In this document: piece after piece, positions 36,807 to 46,497 of the stretch
Layout: every line of letters begins with the position of its first letter
How positions within the stretch are numbered: position 1 is the first letter of the stretch
Assembly (NCBI GenBank): GCA_024280115.1
Contig: JAJRQT010000065.1
Span: 1-64,000, forward strand
Direction of reading: 5' to 3'
DNA: 64,000 nucleotides
From: Bacteroidota bacterium
Lineage (GTDB): Bacteria > Bacteroidota > Bacteroidia > Cytophagales > Cyclobacteriaceae
Translations under genes and position numbers: made by a program
Notes under the pieces: generated by a model
The model's input: only the letters and a program-made list of their open reading frames with translations
What the model was told of the DNA's origin: nothing
The model's database searches: none

Positions 36807-38417
36807 ATGATTAAACCTTTCAAAGTTGTATTTGCATTTCTATTACTTTTTTCCATCACACCTATTTCTTTCTCTGGAACCAAGGAAAATCTGAATGGTA
36901 AGGCCAAACTAATCATCATGTTTATCGTCGATGGATTGCGTCCCGACCTGATCAACCAGGAGGATACACCCAATATCTATGAGCTTATGCAGGATGGGGT
37001 TTTCTTTGAAAAAAGCCACGCTGTATTTCCTACAGTGACCAGAGTAAATTCGGCGGCCGTTGCTACAGCATCCTATCCGGTCAATAGCGGTATTGTCAGC
37101 AACAGCATTTTTATTCCGGAAATAGATTCCACATCATCGTTCTCCACCGGAGATTATCGTAACCTGCAGGTGCTTAATGATTTAACGAATGGAAACTTAT
37201 TGCTGAGCAAAACCTGGGCTCAACGACTTGTAGAGAAGGGTTTTAACCCAGCAGCAATCAGCTCCGGATCTACCGGGAGTGCTTTTCTTTTAAATTATCA
37301 CGCATTACAAGGGAAAGGGGTGCTCATCAATGGATGGTTTGAGCCTGACTCTGTCGTTGCATTCCCAAAAGAAGTAAATGATCGCATAATTCAAAAGATA
37401 GGCCCTGCTCCCAATGTGAGCAAGGATCCTGACTACAATGAAAAAGTTAATTGGACAACACGGGTATTTACCGATTATCTGCTCGAAGAACAAAAACCGG
37501 ATGTAATTTACTGCTGGATTACTGAACCTGACCATACCCAGCACCATTATGGAATCGGCGCTCCTCAAACGCAGGTAACGATCAGAAATTCCGACAGAAA
37601 TATTGGTCTAATTATCCAAAAGATAAAGGAGCTGGGATTGTATTCTGAAACGGATATTTTCGTGACTTCCGACCATGGCTTTAGCACATATAATTATAGT
37701 GTAAATGTTGAAAGTGAATTGATAAAAGCCGGACTGAAAAAATCTCATGAGTCCGGCGATGTCGTGCTTGCCAGCAGCGGGCAATCAGTACTTATTCACA
37801 TCAAAGATCGCAAGAAGGAGAAAATAGAAGAAGTTGTAAATTATTTCCAGGATCAAAAGTGGGTGGATGTAATTTTTACTGCTGGACAAGGTAGTGCACC
37901 ACAAAATTTTCAGGGATGGATTGAAGGCACCTTTTCACTCGGGCTGATACACTTGCCGGATGAGGGTCGGGGTCCGGATATTTTAATCACATTTCGCTGG
38001 TCATCACAGGAAAATGAATACGGATATCGCGGGACTGATTATTCAAATAGTGGAGGCCAGACCGGTCCGCGGACAGGTACTAGTGGAGGCCATGGGGGCA
38101 TGGGTCCCTGGACTGTGCGCAATACTATGATCGCCTGGGGAATTGATTTTAAATCCGGTGTTAAAAGCCAGGTACCGGCAGCCAACCTTGATTTCACAGC
38201 TACAATTCTGGCGTTAAAAAACATTCCTTTCGACAGTGGTATTCAGGGCCGGATTCTGGATGAAGCATTGAAAACCGGGCCGGATATTGAAAAAATACCG
38301 GTGGAGACAAAGCTTCTAACTGTGCAGAAAGGGAAACAAAAGGCCGTTGTCCAAATTTCGATCGTTGGAAAGCACTGGTATATCGACAAAAGCTGGCGGA
38401 TGGTGAATGGAGAGTAA
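36807..38417 (+). CDS. Exported alkaline phosphatase-family phosphodiesterase (NPP-like)
   Basis: 536 aa with a signal peptide (cleavage near SFSGT). It is a type I phosphodiesterase/nucleotide pyrophosphatase-type member of the alkaline phosphatase superfamily. FIVDGLRPDL gives the first metal Asp, FPTVTRVNSAA the nucleophile Thr, WITEPDHTQHHYG the Asp/His metal ligands, TSDHGFS a further Asp-His pair, and GGHGGMGPWTVRN the last His. Acts in the periplasm or outside the cell on phosphodiesters or phosphate monoesters; substrate unknown. No T9SS C-terminal domain is visible; the Ser/Thr-rich segment before HGGMG is a substrate loop. Confidence 0.9.
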   Translation: MIKPFKVVFAFLLLFSITPISFSGTKENLNGKAKLIIMFIVDGLRPDLINQEDTPNIYELMQDGVFFEKSHAVFPTVTRVNSAAVATASYPVNSGIVSNSIFIPEIDSTSSFSTGDYRNLQVLNDLTNGNLLLSKTWAQRLVEKGFNPAAISSGSTGSAFLLNYHALQGKGVLINGWFEPDSVVAFPKEVNDRIIQKIGPAPNVSKDPDYNEKVNWTTRVFTDYLLEEQKPDVIYCWITEPDHTQHHYGIGAPQTQVTIRNSDRNIGLIIQKIKELGLYSETDIFVTSDHGFSTYNYSVNVESELIKAGLKKSHESGDVVLASSGQSVLIHIKDRKKEKIEEVVNYFQDQKWVDVIFTAGQGSAPQNFQGWIEGTFSLGLIHLPDEGRGPDILITFRWSSQENEYGYRGTDYSNSGGQTGPRTGTSGGHGGMGPWTVRNTMIAWGIDFKSGVKSQVPAANLDFTATILALKNIPFDSGIQGRILDEALKTGPDIEKIPVETKLLTVQKGKQKAVVQISIVGKHWYIDKSWRMVNGE

Positions 38418-38535
38418 TGAAGGAAATAAAATTAGTGATAGCAAGAAAACTGTTATACTGTTAACAGCCCTATCTCTCACCCCTCGCTCTCCTAATGCCT
38501 GCCTGGTCCGGTAGAATATTAATTAGTAAAGTTTT

Positions 38536-38620
38536 GCGTCACTGCGAGCGTAGTGTGGCAGTCTGTATAGCTGGACCCAAATGCTCCAAATTAGAGATCG
38601 CTTCGTTCCTCGCGATGACG
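38536..38620. repeat. Small palindromic interspersed element
   Basis: About 85 bases bounded by imperfect terminal inverted repeats: CGTCACTGCGAGC at the left and, on the other strand from the right, CGTCATCGCGAGG. The interior includes GTAGTGTGGCAGTCT and AGATCGCTTCGTTCC. Near-identical TGCGAG...CGCAATGACG-type sequences are repeated in many Bacteroidota genomes. It is GC-richer than the flanks and carries no ORF, consistent with a non-autonomous REP/MITE-like element. It lies in the 290-base gap after the phosphodiesterase gene; the rest of that gap shows nothing. Confidence 0.6.
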
Positions 38621-38711
38621 TTCGGGGCTTTGACTCACTGACCCAAATAAAACATGGTTTGTAAGCCTGCCCGGAGAAGGGGACACAAATCATGGTGAAG
38701 AGGAAGATGTT

Positions 38712-39305
38712 TTAGCCTATAACCCAGGTCACCTTTTCTGCAATAGGATTTCTTTTACCTTCAGGCCATTTAATTTTTGGATATCCCAGGAACATAAAGC
38801 CCAATAATTTGTCTTTTGGTCCAAAGCCAAAAAATGACTTTGCCTCCTCAAAATATGTGACTCCACCAGAGCCCCAATAGCATCCCACACCATGCGCCGT
38901 AGCAGTTAGGCACATATTCTGAACTGCGCAGGCTACGGATTCCACCTCTTCAATTTCCGGGAGGCGTTCTTTTTCATCACGTTTCATTCCAATGGAAATC
39001 ACGTGAGATGCCAAAAGGGGTTTATGCCTCAACATTTCAAATTTATTCTCATTGAAGAATCCCTTTTTTAAAGTCACTTCTTTATACAATTCAGACATAA
39101 AATCCCCAAGTTTTTCCCTTCCTGCACCAGAAAATACAGTAAATCTCCACGGCTCTGAAAGCTTATGAGTTGGAGCCCAATTGGCATTTTCCAGGATTTC
39201 ATCAATTATTTCTTTTTTGATGATTTCCCCGGAATACTGCAACGGAAATATGGATCTTCGATGTCTTATTAGTCGGGAGATGTCTTGAGGGTTAAATGGT
39301 GGCAT
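38712..39305 (-). CDS. Nitroreductase-family protein
   Basis: 197 aa. FMN-binding features are IRHRRSIFPLQ at the N-terminus, NWAPTHKLSEPWRF, and the C-terminal GVGCYWGSGG plus FMFLGYPKIKWP. Members are homodimeric FMN oxidoreductases that reduce nitroaromatics, quinones or enones with NAD(P)H, in the cytoplasm. The substrate cannot be inferred. Monocistronic; no clear promoter box was seen upstream. Confidence 0.92.
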   Translation of the reverse strand: MPPFNPQDISRLIRHRRSIFPLQYSGEIIKKEIIDEILENANWAPTHKLSEPWRFTVFSGAGREKLGDFMSELYKEVTLKKGFFNENKFEMLRHKPLLASHVISIGMKRDEKERLPEIEEVESVACAVQNMCLTATAHGVGCYWGSGGVTYFEEAKSFFGFGPKDKLLGFMFLGYPKIKWPEGKRNPIAEKVTWVIG

Positions 39306-39614
39306 AGTATAATTTTTTTGTTCTATTGATTGTAGTAGGTTGTATCATTTGCTGAAAGGTAATAAGGCATACTCTATTTTAAATTCCTAAAAACAGTTCA
39401 CAATTCACAAATAATCTCTAATACTAAAATCCAAAAAAAAACTTACTCTTGATTAAAATAAATACATAAATATATCATGAGCACAGTAATTTCAATATCT
39501 ATGCATGAGCCTAACTATTGTTGTTTTGAAAATTGTAAAATTGAATATTATTTGATATTTGTTTTTTGAGTTTTGTTTATTTATAAATTTCAGCTTACTA
39601 AATTTCAAATAGAG
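39306..39614. other. AT-rich spacer with no feature seen
   Basis: 309 bases between the nitroreductase gene and the end of the TonB receptor gene. Very AT-rich with several T-rich runs; no ORF, strong hairpin or promoter box was recognised. It must hold the nitroreductase promoter. Confidence 0.4.
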
Positions 39615-41891
39615 CTAGTTTTTATTCAGATAAACTTTAAGACCACCATAATAGTTTCTCTCGGGGGAAGGGTTATAGTACCTTCTTCCAAATGCATTTA
39701 AATCATTTCCCAAACTGTATTTTTCATTAAGGAGATTGTCTATGCCAAAGAAAACATCGATGAGATGTTTTTGTTTTATCATTAACTTCCAGCCTGTTTT
39801 TAAAGTTACCAATTGGTAGCTATCCCCATAAACTGTATTTGCATCATTCAATGGAATTTTATCTGTGAAATTATATGTGAAATTCATGTAAATGCCACTT
39901 CTGGTTTGGAGATCCAGGGTTGTAACAGAGATGTTAGGTGCTGTACCAGTGAGATCATTTCCGGAATAATCAACATTTTCTCCACGGCTTCTTTTTACAT
40001 AATCTTCAAACGTAAAATTATGATATGTGTATGCCGTCTGGATTTTAAATAGTGAAATAGGCTTTAAAGGGTCATTAATAAAGGAATATCCTAACAGCAG
40101 TTCGATCCCTGCTTGTGAGGTCGAACCTGCATTTTCAAAAATCACCGTTCCAAATTCTGTTGTTTTACTAACTATTGTTTCTTTTTGCTGCATCCAAAAT
40201 GCCGTAAGATCATAATACAACTTTTCATTCTTTGAATTTCCTCTTAAGCCAATTTCATAGTTGATCCCTTTTTCAGCTTCTAAATCTTCATTTATACCAC
40301 CATCGCTGGTTCTCACCTCTTCTGTTGTCGGAGGAGAAAAACCAGAACTGATCGATCCGTGAATAGAAAGCTCATTGGACAGTTTTCCAACGATTCCTAT
40401 TCTCGGTATAAATTCAGCATTGAATGTTCGTTTTATTTGATATGAAGTATCTTGCGCTACGTCCCTCAACCTGTTTATGTCATAATTCAAATAATTCAGG
40501 CTGGCTCCCAGGTTAAGAATCCATTTATCAGACAGGTTCATATCTGCCTGCAGAAAAATAAATGATTGCAATGATTTTAATTCATCTTCATATCGCAGGG
40601 TATCGGCATATCCATCCACATTACCATGGTTATTTGCATGTAGATTTCCATAATTTAGTTCGGCGCCGGTTGTAAACAAGGTAGGCATATTTCCAAGGTT
40701 CGTTTTGAAACCAAATGACGTTCTTCCCCCAAATGACTTTAATCTTTCCAGCTCATAATTCGTAATGAAAGGATTCTCCTTCACACCATTGGTGAAATAA
40801 ATGGAGGTTTTATTATTTATCCTATTATTCCATTCATAATCCTGCACCAACCCTGCCATGAAGTTTTGATGATCTATGGACGTGTTTTTCGCGGCAGCAC
40901 CAGGCCGTGCCTGCCTGGGATTTTCATCATATTGTTCTTTGGTCAGTCCTCCGGGAAGCTGATATAAAAGATTGGAATATAGTATTTGGGCCGTAAGTGT
41001 TCTTTTTTCGGAAGTATAAAAGGCACCGCTCATCTGGATGACTTCTCTGTCAAAATTGGTGTGATCCCGATACCCATCCCCTTTTTGCTTAGCATAGCGA
41101 AGGGAAAATCTACTGCTGGCATTTCCAGTGTTTAAATTTGCAGAAACCTTGTGATATCCATAAGATCCTGCTGTATAGGAAATATCAGCGGAAAGCGGTT
41201 TTATCTGAATGGCATCACTTTGAATATTGAGTACTCCGCCAATTCCGGCGCCAAATATGCTGCCTGCCGGACCTTTGATAATCTCTACTTTTCCTATGTT
41301 GTTCAGGTCCAGGAGATTTAGTGGTGTGTTTCCTGTCGGATCTGTATATGGAATATCATTCCAGTAAACTTTCACATTTCTAACTCCATAGGGCGCCCTC
41401 AACAAATTGCCCCTTATGCTCACTCGATAACTGCTGGGGGATCGCTCTTCAAACCGAATCCCCGGTAGAGTATTCATCGACCGGACCAGAGATTCATCAT
41501 TAAATTTATCCATGACCAATTTGGAGTTGATGGCATAGGACCCTGCAATTTCAGAGAGCTTTCTCTTATTCTCATAACCAATAACTGTCAGTGTGTTGAG
41601 CATCTGATAATCCGGCTCGAGCCAGACAATGTTTGACCCGTCTTTTAAAATATATTCGCTGGTAACATAGCCGATAAATGAAATACTAAATTTATCACCA
41701 ATTTTAAAGTCTGAGATATCAACTTTCCCATCATGGTCTGAAATCGATAATTGGTCATTATTTACGTTTCTGACATTGGCTCCTGCAAGTGAATTATTTG
41801 TTTCAAGATCTTTAATAATTAGTGTATTTTGGGCAAATACATAATTTTCAAAAAGTAGAATCATCAATGTGTAAAAAATAGCTGTTTTCAT
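39615..41891 (-). CDS. TonB-dependent outer membrane receptor
   Basis: 758 aa. Signal peptide cleaved in VFAQNT, so mature residue 1 is Gln. Residues about 20-95 are the CarboxypepD_reg-like domain (ANVRNVNNDQLSISDHDGKV). Then comes the plug (about 110-220, with MNTLPGIRFEERSP, VSIRGNLLR and VEIIKGPAGSIFGAG), then a beta-barrel ending in YYGGLKVYLNKN. The layout resembles siderophore/metal-type TonB receptors rather than SusC proteins (shorter, no SusD partner). Substrate unknown. No riboswitch or Fur-box-like sequence was recognised upstream. Confidence 0.93.
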   Translation of the reverse strand: MKTAIFYTLMILLFENYVFAQNTLIIKDLETNNSLAGANVRNVNNDQLSISDHDGKVDISDFKIGDKFSISFIGYVTSEYILKDGSNIVWLEPDYQMLNTLTVIGYENKRKLSEIAGSYAINSKLVMDKFNDESLVRSMNTLPGIRFEERSPSSYRVSIRGNLLRAPYGVRNVKVYWNDIPYTDPTGNTPLNLLDLNNIGKVEIIKGPAGSIFGAGIGGVLNIQSDAIQIKPLSADISYTAGSYGYHKVSANLNTGNASSRFSLRYAKQKGDGYRDHTNFDREVIQMSGAFYTSEKRTLTAQILYSNLLYQLPGGLTKEQYDENPRQARPGAAAKNTSIDHQNFMAGLVQDYEWNNRINNKTSIYFTNGVKENPFITNYELERLKSFGGRTSFGFKTNLGNMPTLFTTGAELNYGNLHANNHGNVDGYADTLRYEDELKSLQSFIFLQADMNLSDKWILNLGASLNYLNYDINRLRDVAQDTSYQIKRTFNAEFIPRIGIVGKLSNELSIHGSISSGFSPPTTEEVRTSDGGINEDLEAEKGINYEIGLRGNSKNEKLYYDLTAFWMQQKETIVSKTTEFGTVIFENAGSTSQAGIELLLGYSFINDPLKPISLFKIQTAYTYHNFTFEDYVKRSRGENVDYSGNDLTGTAPNISVTTLDLQTRSGIYMNFTYNFTDKIPLNDANTVYGDSYQLVTLKTGWKLMIKQKHLIDVFFGIDNLLNEKYSLGNDLNAFGRRYYNPSPERNYYGGLKVYLNKN

Positions 41892-42052
41892 ATTTTGTTA
41901 TTCAATTTCCTGTTACTGCAAAGAAAACATATATTTTCATTTTACAAGATTTAAAAAAGACAAATTGACCCGAATAAAGGATTCAGAAATTAGTGTAACT
42001 TTGAGACTTTAAATATTTGAATGGAAAGAGCTTAAAAAAGCAGTTTTACCCG

Positions 42053-43357
42053 ATGAGAAAAAAATTATTACGGACCGGTGCTGATGAGTTGAGTTATGAG
42101 ATCCGCGGGATTGTAAAAAAAGCTGAGCAGCTAAAAATTCTTGGCAGAGAGATTTTGTGGGAAAACATTGGTGATCCGGTGCAAAAAGGAGCCAAGCTTC
42201 CGCCCTGGATAAAAGATACAATTAGTGACTTGGTCCAGCAAGATGATACATATGGATATTGTCACTCAAAAGGTGTATTGGAAACCAGGCAGTTTTTAGC
42301 TGCAAAAAACAATGCACTAGGAGGTGTACAGATTTCTGAAGATGACATTCTGTTTTTCAATGGTTTGGGAGATGCTATTGGTAAAATATATCAATACTTA
42401 GTTCCTCCGGCAAGAGTTATCGGTCCATCTCCTGCATATTCTACACACTCATCTGCCGAAGCTGCTCACGCCAATGACCACCCGATTACTTATAATCTGG
42501 ATCCTCAAAACAACTGGTTCCCGGATATGGACGACTTGTATTTAAAAGTAAAATACAATCCCAATATTGTCGGAATAATGATCATCAATCCCGACAACCC
42601 AACCGGGATGGTATATCCTATAGATATACTGAAACGCTTTGTGGAAATAGCCAAGGAATTTGATCTTTTTCTCATCAGCGATGAGATCTATATAAATGTG
42701 ACATACAATGGTTCCAGGGCATATTCCCTCCCTCAATATATTGATGAAGTTCCAGGCATGGCATTGAAAGGATTATCCAAGGAAGTTCCCTGGCCCGGCT
42801 CCAGATGTGGATGGGCAAAATTTTACAATAAAGACAAAGACGAGGAATTTAATAAACTGTGCACAACACTCGAAAATGCCAAAATGATCGAGGTGAGTTC
42901 GACGAAACTGCCCCAGGTGGCCATTCCAAAAATTATGGGAGATCCACGTTATCAGGATTATTTAAGACATAATAATATAAAAATCGGGAAAAGAAGCCAG
43001 TTAATTTCAGACATATTGAAATCATGCGAGGGCATTTATTTCAATGCTACTTCCGGGGCATTTTATAATACGATTGTATTTAAAGAAAATGTAATTAATG
43101 GGAAACAGACCTTAAAAATTGACAATCCGGAAGTCCAAAAAGTAGTTGAAGATTGGGTCAGCCAGCCAAATGTATTGCCTGACAAACGATTCGTTTATTA
43201 TTTACTCGCGGCCAAAGGCATTTGCGTGGTGCCAATTTCCTCTTTCTGTTCGGATTTAAGAGGATTTCGGGTCACACTTTTAGAAACTGATGAAGAATTG
43301 CTTAGAAGAACCTTTACGGGAATTAGCGAAGCGATTGAGGAGTATATAAATAATTGA
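42053..43357 (+). CDS. Class I/II PLP-dependent aminotransferase
   Basis: 434 aa from the ATG at 42053; a TTG at 42017 was rejected. Fold type I signatures: TYGYCHSKGVLETRQFLA, the PLP-stacking region NGLGDAIGKIYQYL, IINPDNPTGMVYPID (Asn/Asp pair), SDEIYINVTY, the PLP lysine in ALKGLSKEVPWPGSRCGWA, and the C-terminal substrate arginine in GFRVTLLE. The cytoplasmic reaction is amino transfer to a 2-oxo acid. The sequence resembles alanine/aromatic-type aminotransferases of Bacteroidota. A TAACTTTG -7 box lies at 41996-42003. Confidence 0.93.
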   Translation: MRKKLLRTGADELSYEIRGIVKKAEQLKILGREILWENIGDPVQKGAKLPPWIKDTISDLVQQDDTYGYCHSKGVLETRQFLAAKNNALGGVQISEDDILFFNGLGDAIGKIYQYLVPPARVIGPSPAYSTHSSAEAAHANDHPITYNLDPQNNWFPDMDDLYLKVKYNPNIVGIMIINPDNPTGMVYPIDILKRFVEIAKEFDLFLISDEIYINVTYNGSRAYSLPQYIDEVPGMALKGLSKEVPWPGSRCGWAKFYNKDKDEEFNKLCTTLENAKMIEVSSTKLPQVAIPKIMGDPRYQDYLRHNNIKIGKRSQLISDILKSCEGIYFNATSGAFYNTIVFKENVINGKQTLKIDNPEVQKVVEDWVSQPNVLPDKRFVYYLLAAKGICVVPISSFCSDLRGFRVTLLETDEELLRRTFTGISEAIEEYINN

Positions 43358-43397
43358 TAGCCGTTAGATTTAAAACAATACCTTCTCCAAGTCAAAG

Positions 43398-44495
43398 TTA
43401 CTTATTGAAAACACTCTTCCAGGTTGAATAGGCATGTCTTTCATTCCCGTTATCCTCTAACAATCCTGTATCTCTCCAAAGCTTCCCCAGATCTTTTAGC
43501 TCTTCGGGAAAGGTTTGCCAAAGCGCATCAAAATCTCTGTGTGCCCACCAAATTACAAACTTATAATCTTGCTCTTGTGCATTTGTCAGAAGCGTTTCCA
43601 AATAGGCATTTTGTTCACATTGATTTCCCTCAATAGATAAATCAAAAGAAGAAACTGCCAAATTTTCGGCAATATGACTGGTTTCAACAAAAGCTATTGG
43701 TTGATTGATTTTGCTATGCAAAAAGTCAAAGGCTTCTTGGAATTCAGATTTTGAATGTTGCTGTTTGAAAAATGGATAATAACTTATCGCTACAAAATCC
43801 ATGAGATTGGCATAACTAATAATCTCATCAATATACTCTACTGGGTTTGAAACTTCGGGCTGATATAGATCGTGTAGCGAAATTGATTCTGAAATTTTCA
43901 GATTCGGATACACTTGTTTTATTCTTACTTTTACCTCCTGAATAAGTAGTTTGTACTCTTTCCATTTTATTTCAGATTTTAATTTCAGAATATTAACTTC
44001 TATAGCAAGGACCAAATAATCTGGTTGAAGTGCATTTATCAAATACATCACATGCTTAAAATAGGCATCTTCAATCTCCTTGTCATTTAATGAAATATAA
44101 TTGGGAATCGTACCGTCAAAGTCTTCTGCAAGGTCGCTTCTTTCTATGTTTAATAGACTTATAGAAAGCGCCAATTGATTATTTGAAATTCTGTTGGAAA
44201 CTTTGGATGCTATTTCATCGGTAAATTCTGTTGGTAAAGGAGCATTATTCATCCAGGCATTCCAGGGGATATTATCATCAATATGTTCAGAATATATATC
44301 AGAATTATTTCTGATGAACTGATATGTATCTATTTTAGCATGTTCGTTGGGAGCGTAAATCCAGGTACTAAAACCCATATTGAAATTTCTTGAAGGATAT
44401 TCTGCAAAGAAATTTTGAGTAGTACAATTTTTATCAATTTCATTTTTATCACATCCTATAAAGAGTGCAATGAAAAACAACAATTTATATTTCAT
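43398..44495 (-). CDS. Lipoprotein with a glycosidase-like TIM barrel
   Basis: 365 aa from the ATG at 44495 (a TTG at 44522 is also open). Lipoprotein signal with lipobox LFIGCD. The mature region is a probable (beta/alpha)8 barrel in the manner of GH53/clan GH-A: VLAIEVN carries the candidate acid/base Glu after strand 4, FVAISYYPFF matches strand 6, and IAFVETSH carries the candidate nucleophile after strand 7; WWAHRDFDALW resembles strand 8. Arabinogalactan endo-galactanases share this pattern, but identity is low enough that substrate must be left open. Surface or periplasmic. It converges with the aminotransferase gene. Confidence 0.65.
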   Translation of the reverse strand: MKYKLLFFIALFIGCDKNEIDKNCTTQNFFAEYPSRNFNMGFSTWIYAPNEHAKIDTYQFIRNNSDIYSEHIDDNIPWNAWMNNAPLPTEFTDEIASKVSNRISNNQLALSISLLNIERSDLAEDFDGTIPNYISLNDKEIEDAYFKHVMYLINALQPDYLVLAIEVNILKLKSEIKWKEYKLLIQEVKVRIKQVYPNLKISESISLHDLYQPEVSNPVEYIDEIISYANLMDFVAISYYPFFKQQHSKSEFQEAFDFLHSKINQPIAFVETSHIAENLAVSSFDLSIEGNQCEQNAYLETLLTNAQEQDYKFVIWWAHRDFDALWQTFPEELKDLGKLWRDTGLLEDNGNERHAYSTWKSVFNK

Positions 44496-44757
44496 ATAAG
44501 AATTTTGCCTCAAGAACAACAATTCTCACAATAATTACTTTGTTGAAAACCGTACTGTATTACAAATGTTGCAAAAAAAACAACTTTCAACTTACACCCA
44601 CTAGATTAATCCTTGTTTGAGAGGGCACTATCCAGTACTTGGATTTAAAGCTAATATTTATCTTTTTTAGTAAATTTTTTATCAAATGTAAAATCAGCAT
44701 TTTCCCAATGAACTCTTGAACTGAATTTTCAACATTTAATAGAATCATCAAACTTTA

Positions 44758-45120
44758 ATGAATAATCAAATGCGAAATATTTTAAAATCCGAAGAACTTT
44801 TAATGTTCATTTTTTCAACCTTTCTCTTCGCAGAAAGTGAGCTGGGGTGGTGGTGGTTTATTGTCTTTATATTGCTTCCCGATGTTTCAATGATTGGATA
44901 TGCTTTTGGAAATAAAGCAGGCGCATTACTTTATAATATTTTTCATCATAAAGGTTTGGGGATTTTATTGATACTCATTGGATATTATCTGTCCATCACA
45001 CCTATCTATATCTCGGGGGTGATCATTTTTGGCCATTCTTCGTTGGACAGATTGTTTGGGTACGGACTGAAATATTTCACCGGCTTTAAATTCACTCATC
45101 TTGGTGAGATAGGAAGATGA
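44758..45120 (+). CDS. DUF4260 membrane protein
   Basis: 120 aa with four predicted helices. Conserved features of the DUF4260 family are FLLPDVSMIGYAFG-like sequence (here FILLPDVSMIGYAFGN), YNIFHHKG, and the terminal HSSLDRLFGYGLKY with FTHLGEIGR. An inner membrane protein of unknown function. It is preceded by a 235-base spacer with nothing recognised. Confidence 0.85.
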   Translation: MNNQMRNILKSEELLMFIFSTFLFAESELGWWWFIVFILLPDVSMIGYAFGNKAGALLYNIFHHKGLGILLILIGYYLSITPIYISGVIIFGHSSLDRLFGYGLKYFTGFKFTHLGEIGR

Positions 45121-45147
45121 TCATTATTTGGCGTTAACATGCCAATA

Positions 45148-46173
45148 CTATTTATGCTCTTTTTGATAATGCGCCCTCAATATATCCTCAGCAAAGTCAT
45201 TGGTGAGATCGCGAACAACTGAATGGACGTGATTGGCATTGTTTTGAATATTGTCGTATTCAATTAATAACATAGGACCCTGAATTCTATAATAGTGGCC
45301 AATACCCCGCTTCAATCCTCCGGCCCATGCAAAATACAAATTTTCTATACCGGCTTTATCGATCTTATCTCTCAGTGTTTTGGAAAATCCCAATTCATAA
45401 TTATCAATATAAACGTTGAGTAATTCCATAAATGTCTTCTTTTGATTTTCATTGAGAGCGGTGTATGAAATACCTTTAGGTTCAATTGGATCTACTTTAT
45501 GTTTATTGCCAGTGATGATTTCTCTTGGTGCTGTTTCTGAAAATCTGGCTGTTGTTAGTTGATCGTCTGATAAAGAATTAACGAGTTTAAATCCTAAGTC
45601 AGTTTCTGCTTTAAGTACTTCTTTTCCTCGCTGCTCTTCAATTTTAACAATCCCGGGATTTGAACCAAAAAAGGACGGCGTAGATGAAATGATCACTCCA
45701 TTTGATGATGTAAAATTTAACGAAATATGATGACCTTCAAATCTCCATCCCCAGAAATCTGTAGGTGACGGTTTCCCGAAAATGCAAAAATGATAGTTGA
45801 GTGGGTCTCGCATTGGACTACCATCCGACATCTTATTCCTGTTATTTTCAACGATGAATAGCACTTTTTCCAATTCAATTATTCCTTTTGATTTACGAAA
45901 ACCTTCCACACTTAGTGAAGCTTTTAATAAATCTATCGCTGCCTGTTTTTGATCTTCATTAAAATCATGAAATGTAGGCCCTTTTCGCACAATAGGAACA
46001 AAGTTCATATTGAACCGTTCCTCATCAGCTAATGCAAATTGTGTTTGTGATTTTAAGTCTGGATTGAGCGTTTCCAAAAATTTATTTGCCTTTTCAGATA
46101 GACTCTGAGCTTGAAGATCTCCCATATAAAAAGTTGAAATTACTAAGAGAAAAACTATTGTTTTTGTTGTCAT
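45148..46173 (-). CDS. Exported DUF3500 protein
   Basis: 341 aa. The signal peptide is cleaved in DLQAQSLSE, giving Gln at mature position 1. The body is one DUF3500 domain with GWRFEGHHISLNFT, FFGSNPGIV and a terminal LYFAWAGGLKRGIGHYYRI. Known members are exported proteins of unknown function in Bacteroidota and Planctomycetota; a conserved His pair (EGHHIS) hints at metal binding or catalysis, as inference. Convergent with the DUF4260 gene, 27 bases apart. Confidence 0.85.
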   Translation of the reverse strand: MTTKTIVFLLVISTFYMGDLQAQSLSEKANKFLETLNPDLKSQTQFALADEERFNMNFVPIVRKGPTFHDFNEDQKQAAIDLLKASLSVEGFRKSKGIIELEKVLFIVENNRNKMSDGSPMRDPLNYHFCIFGKPSPTDFWGWRFEGHHISLNFTSSNGVIISSTPSFFGSNPGIVKIEEQRGKEVLKAETDLGFKLVNSLSDDQLTTARFSETAPREIITGNKHKVDPIEPKGISYTALNENQKKTFMELLNVYIDNYELGFSKTLRDKIDKAGIENLYFAWAGGLKRGIGHYYRIQGPMLLIEYDNIQNNANHVHSVVRDLTNDFAEDILRAHYQKEHK

Positions 46174-46497
46174 GCTGGGTTAGGTTCAGTGGGTTCAATC
46201 ATTATTTTATTTTGGCGTTTGGAATTGTTAATGAAATTGAAATCTATTGTGATGATTTAGTTTATCACATAATATACTTGTATTGAACCGGATAATTAGG
46301 AATAAAATTTCAATAATCCAATATTCTTAAACATTAGTTTTTTATTAGTCCAATAGTAAATAAATGGAGTATCCTTCGTTTTTTTCTTATTCCTTATATT
46401 GCCATTTTAACGTAAATTAACATTAATTAACTTACTTTAACGTTATATAATTAAATATATAGTTGTATAACTCAATAATAAGTTTTACATTTCCAAT
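46174..46497. other. Divergent spacer before blaI with operator-like sequences
   Basis: About 320 bases. Upstream of blaI, AGTT-GTAT-AACT (46461-46472) is a palindrome, and GTTATA (46442-46447) pairs with TATAAC (46466-46471). BlaI/MecI repressors bind palindromes of this size in front of their own gene, so this is a candidate operator. A 17-base sequence (46406-46422) is identical to one upstream of the ArsR gene (14379-14395). No clear -7 box was found. Confidence 0.45.

Noticed and set aside
36807..38417. Phosphodiesterase gene as a second PhoA-type alkaline phosphatase
   Set aside because: Same superfamily, but the Thr nucleophile and the phosphodiesterase/NPP-type metal motifs differ from the DSAAGA signature of the gene at 60601.
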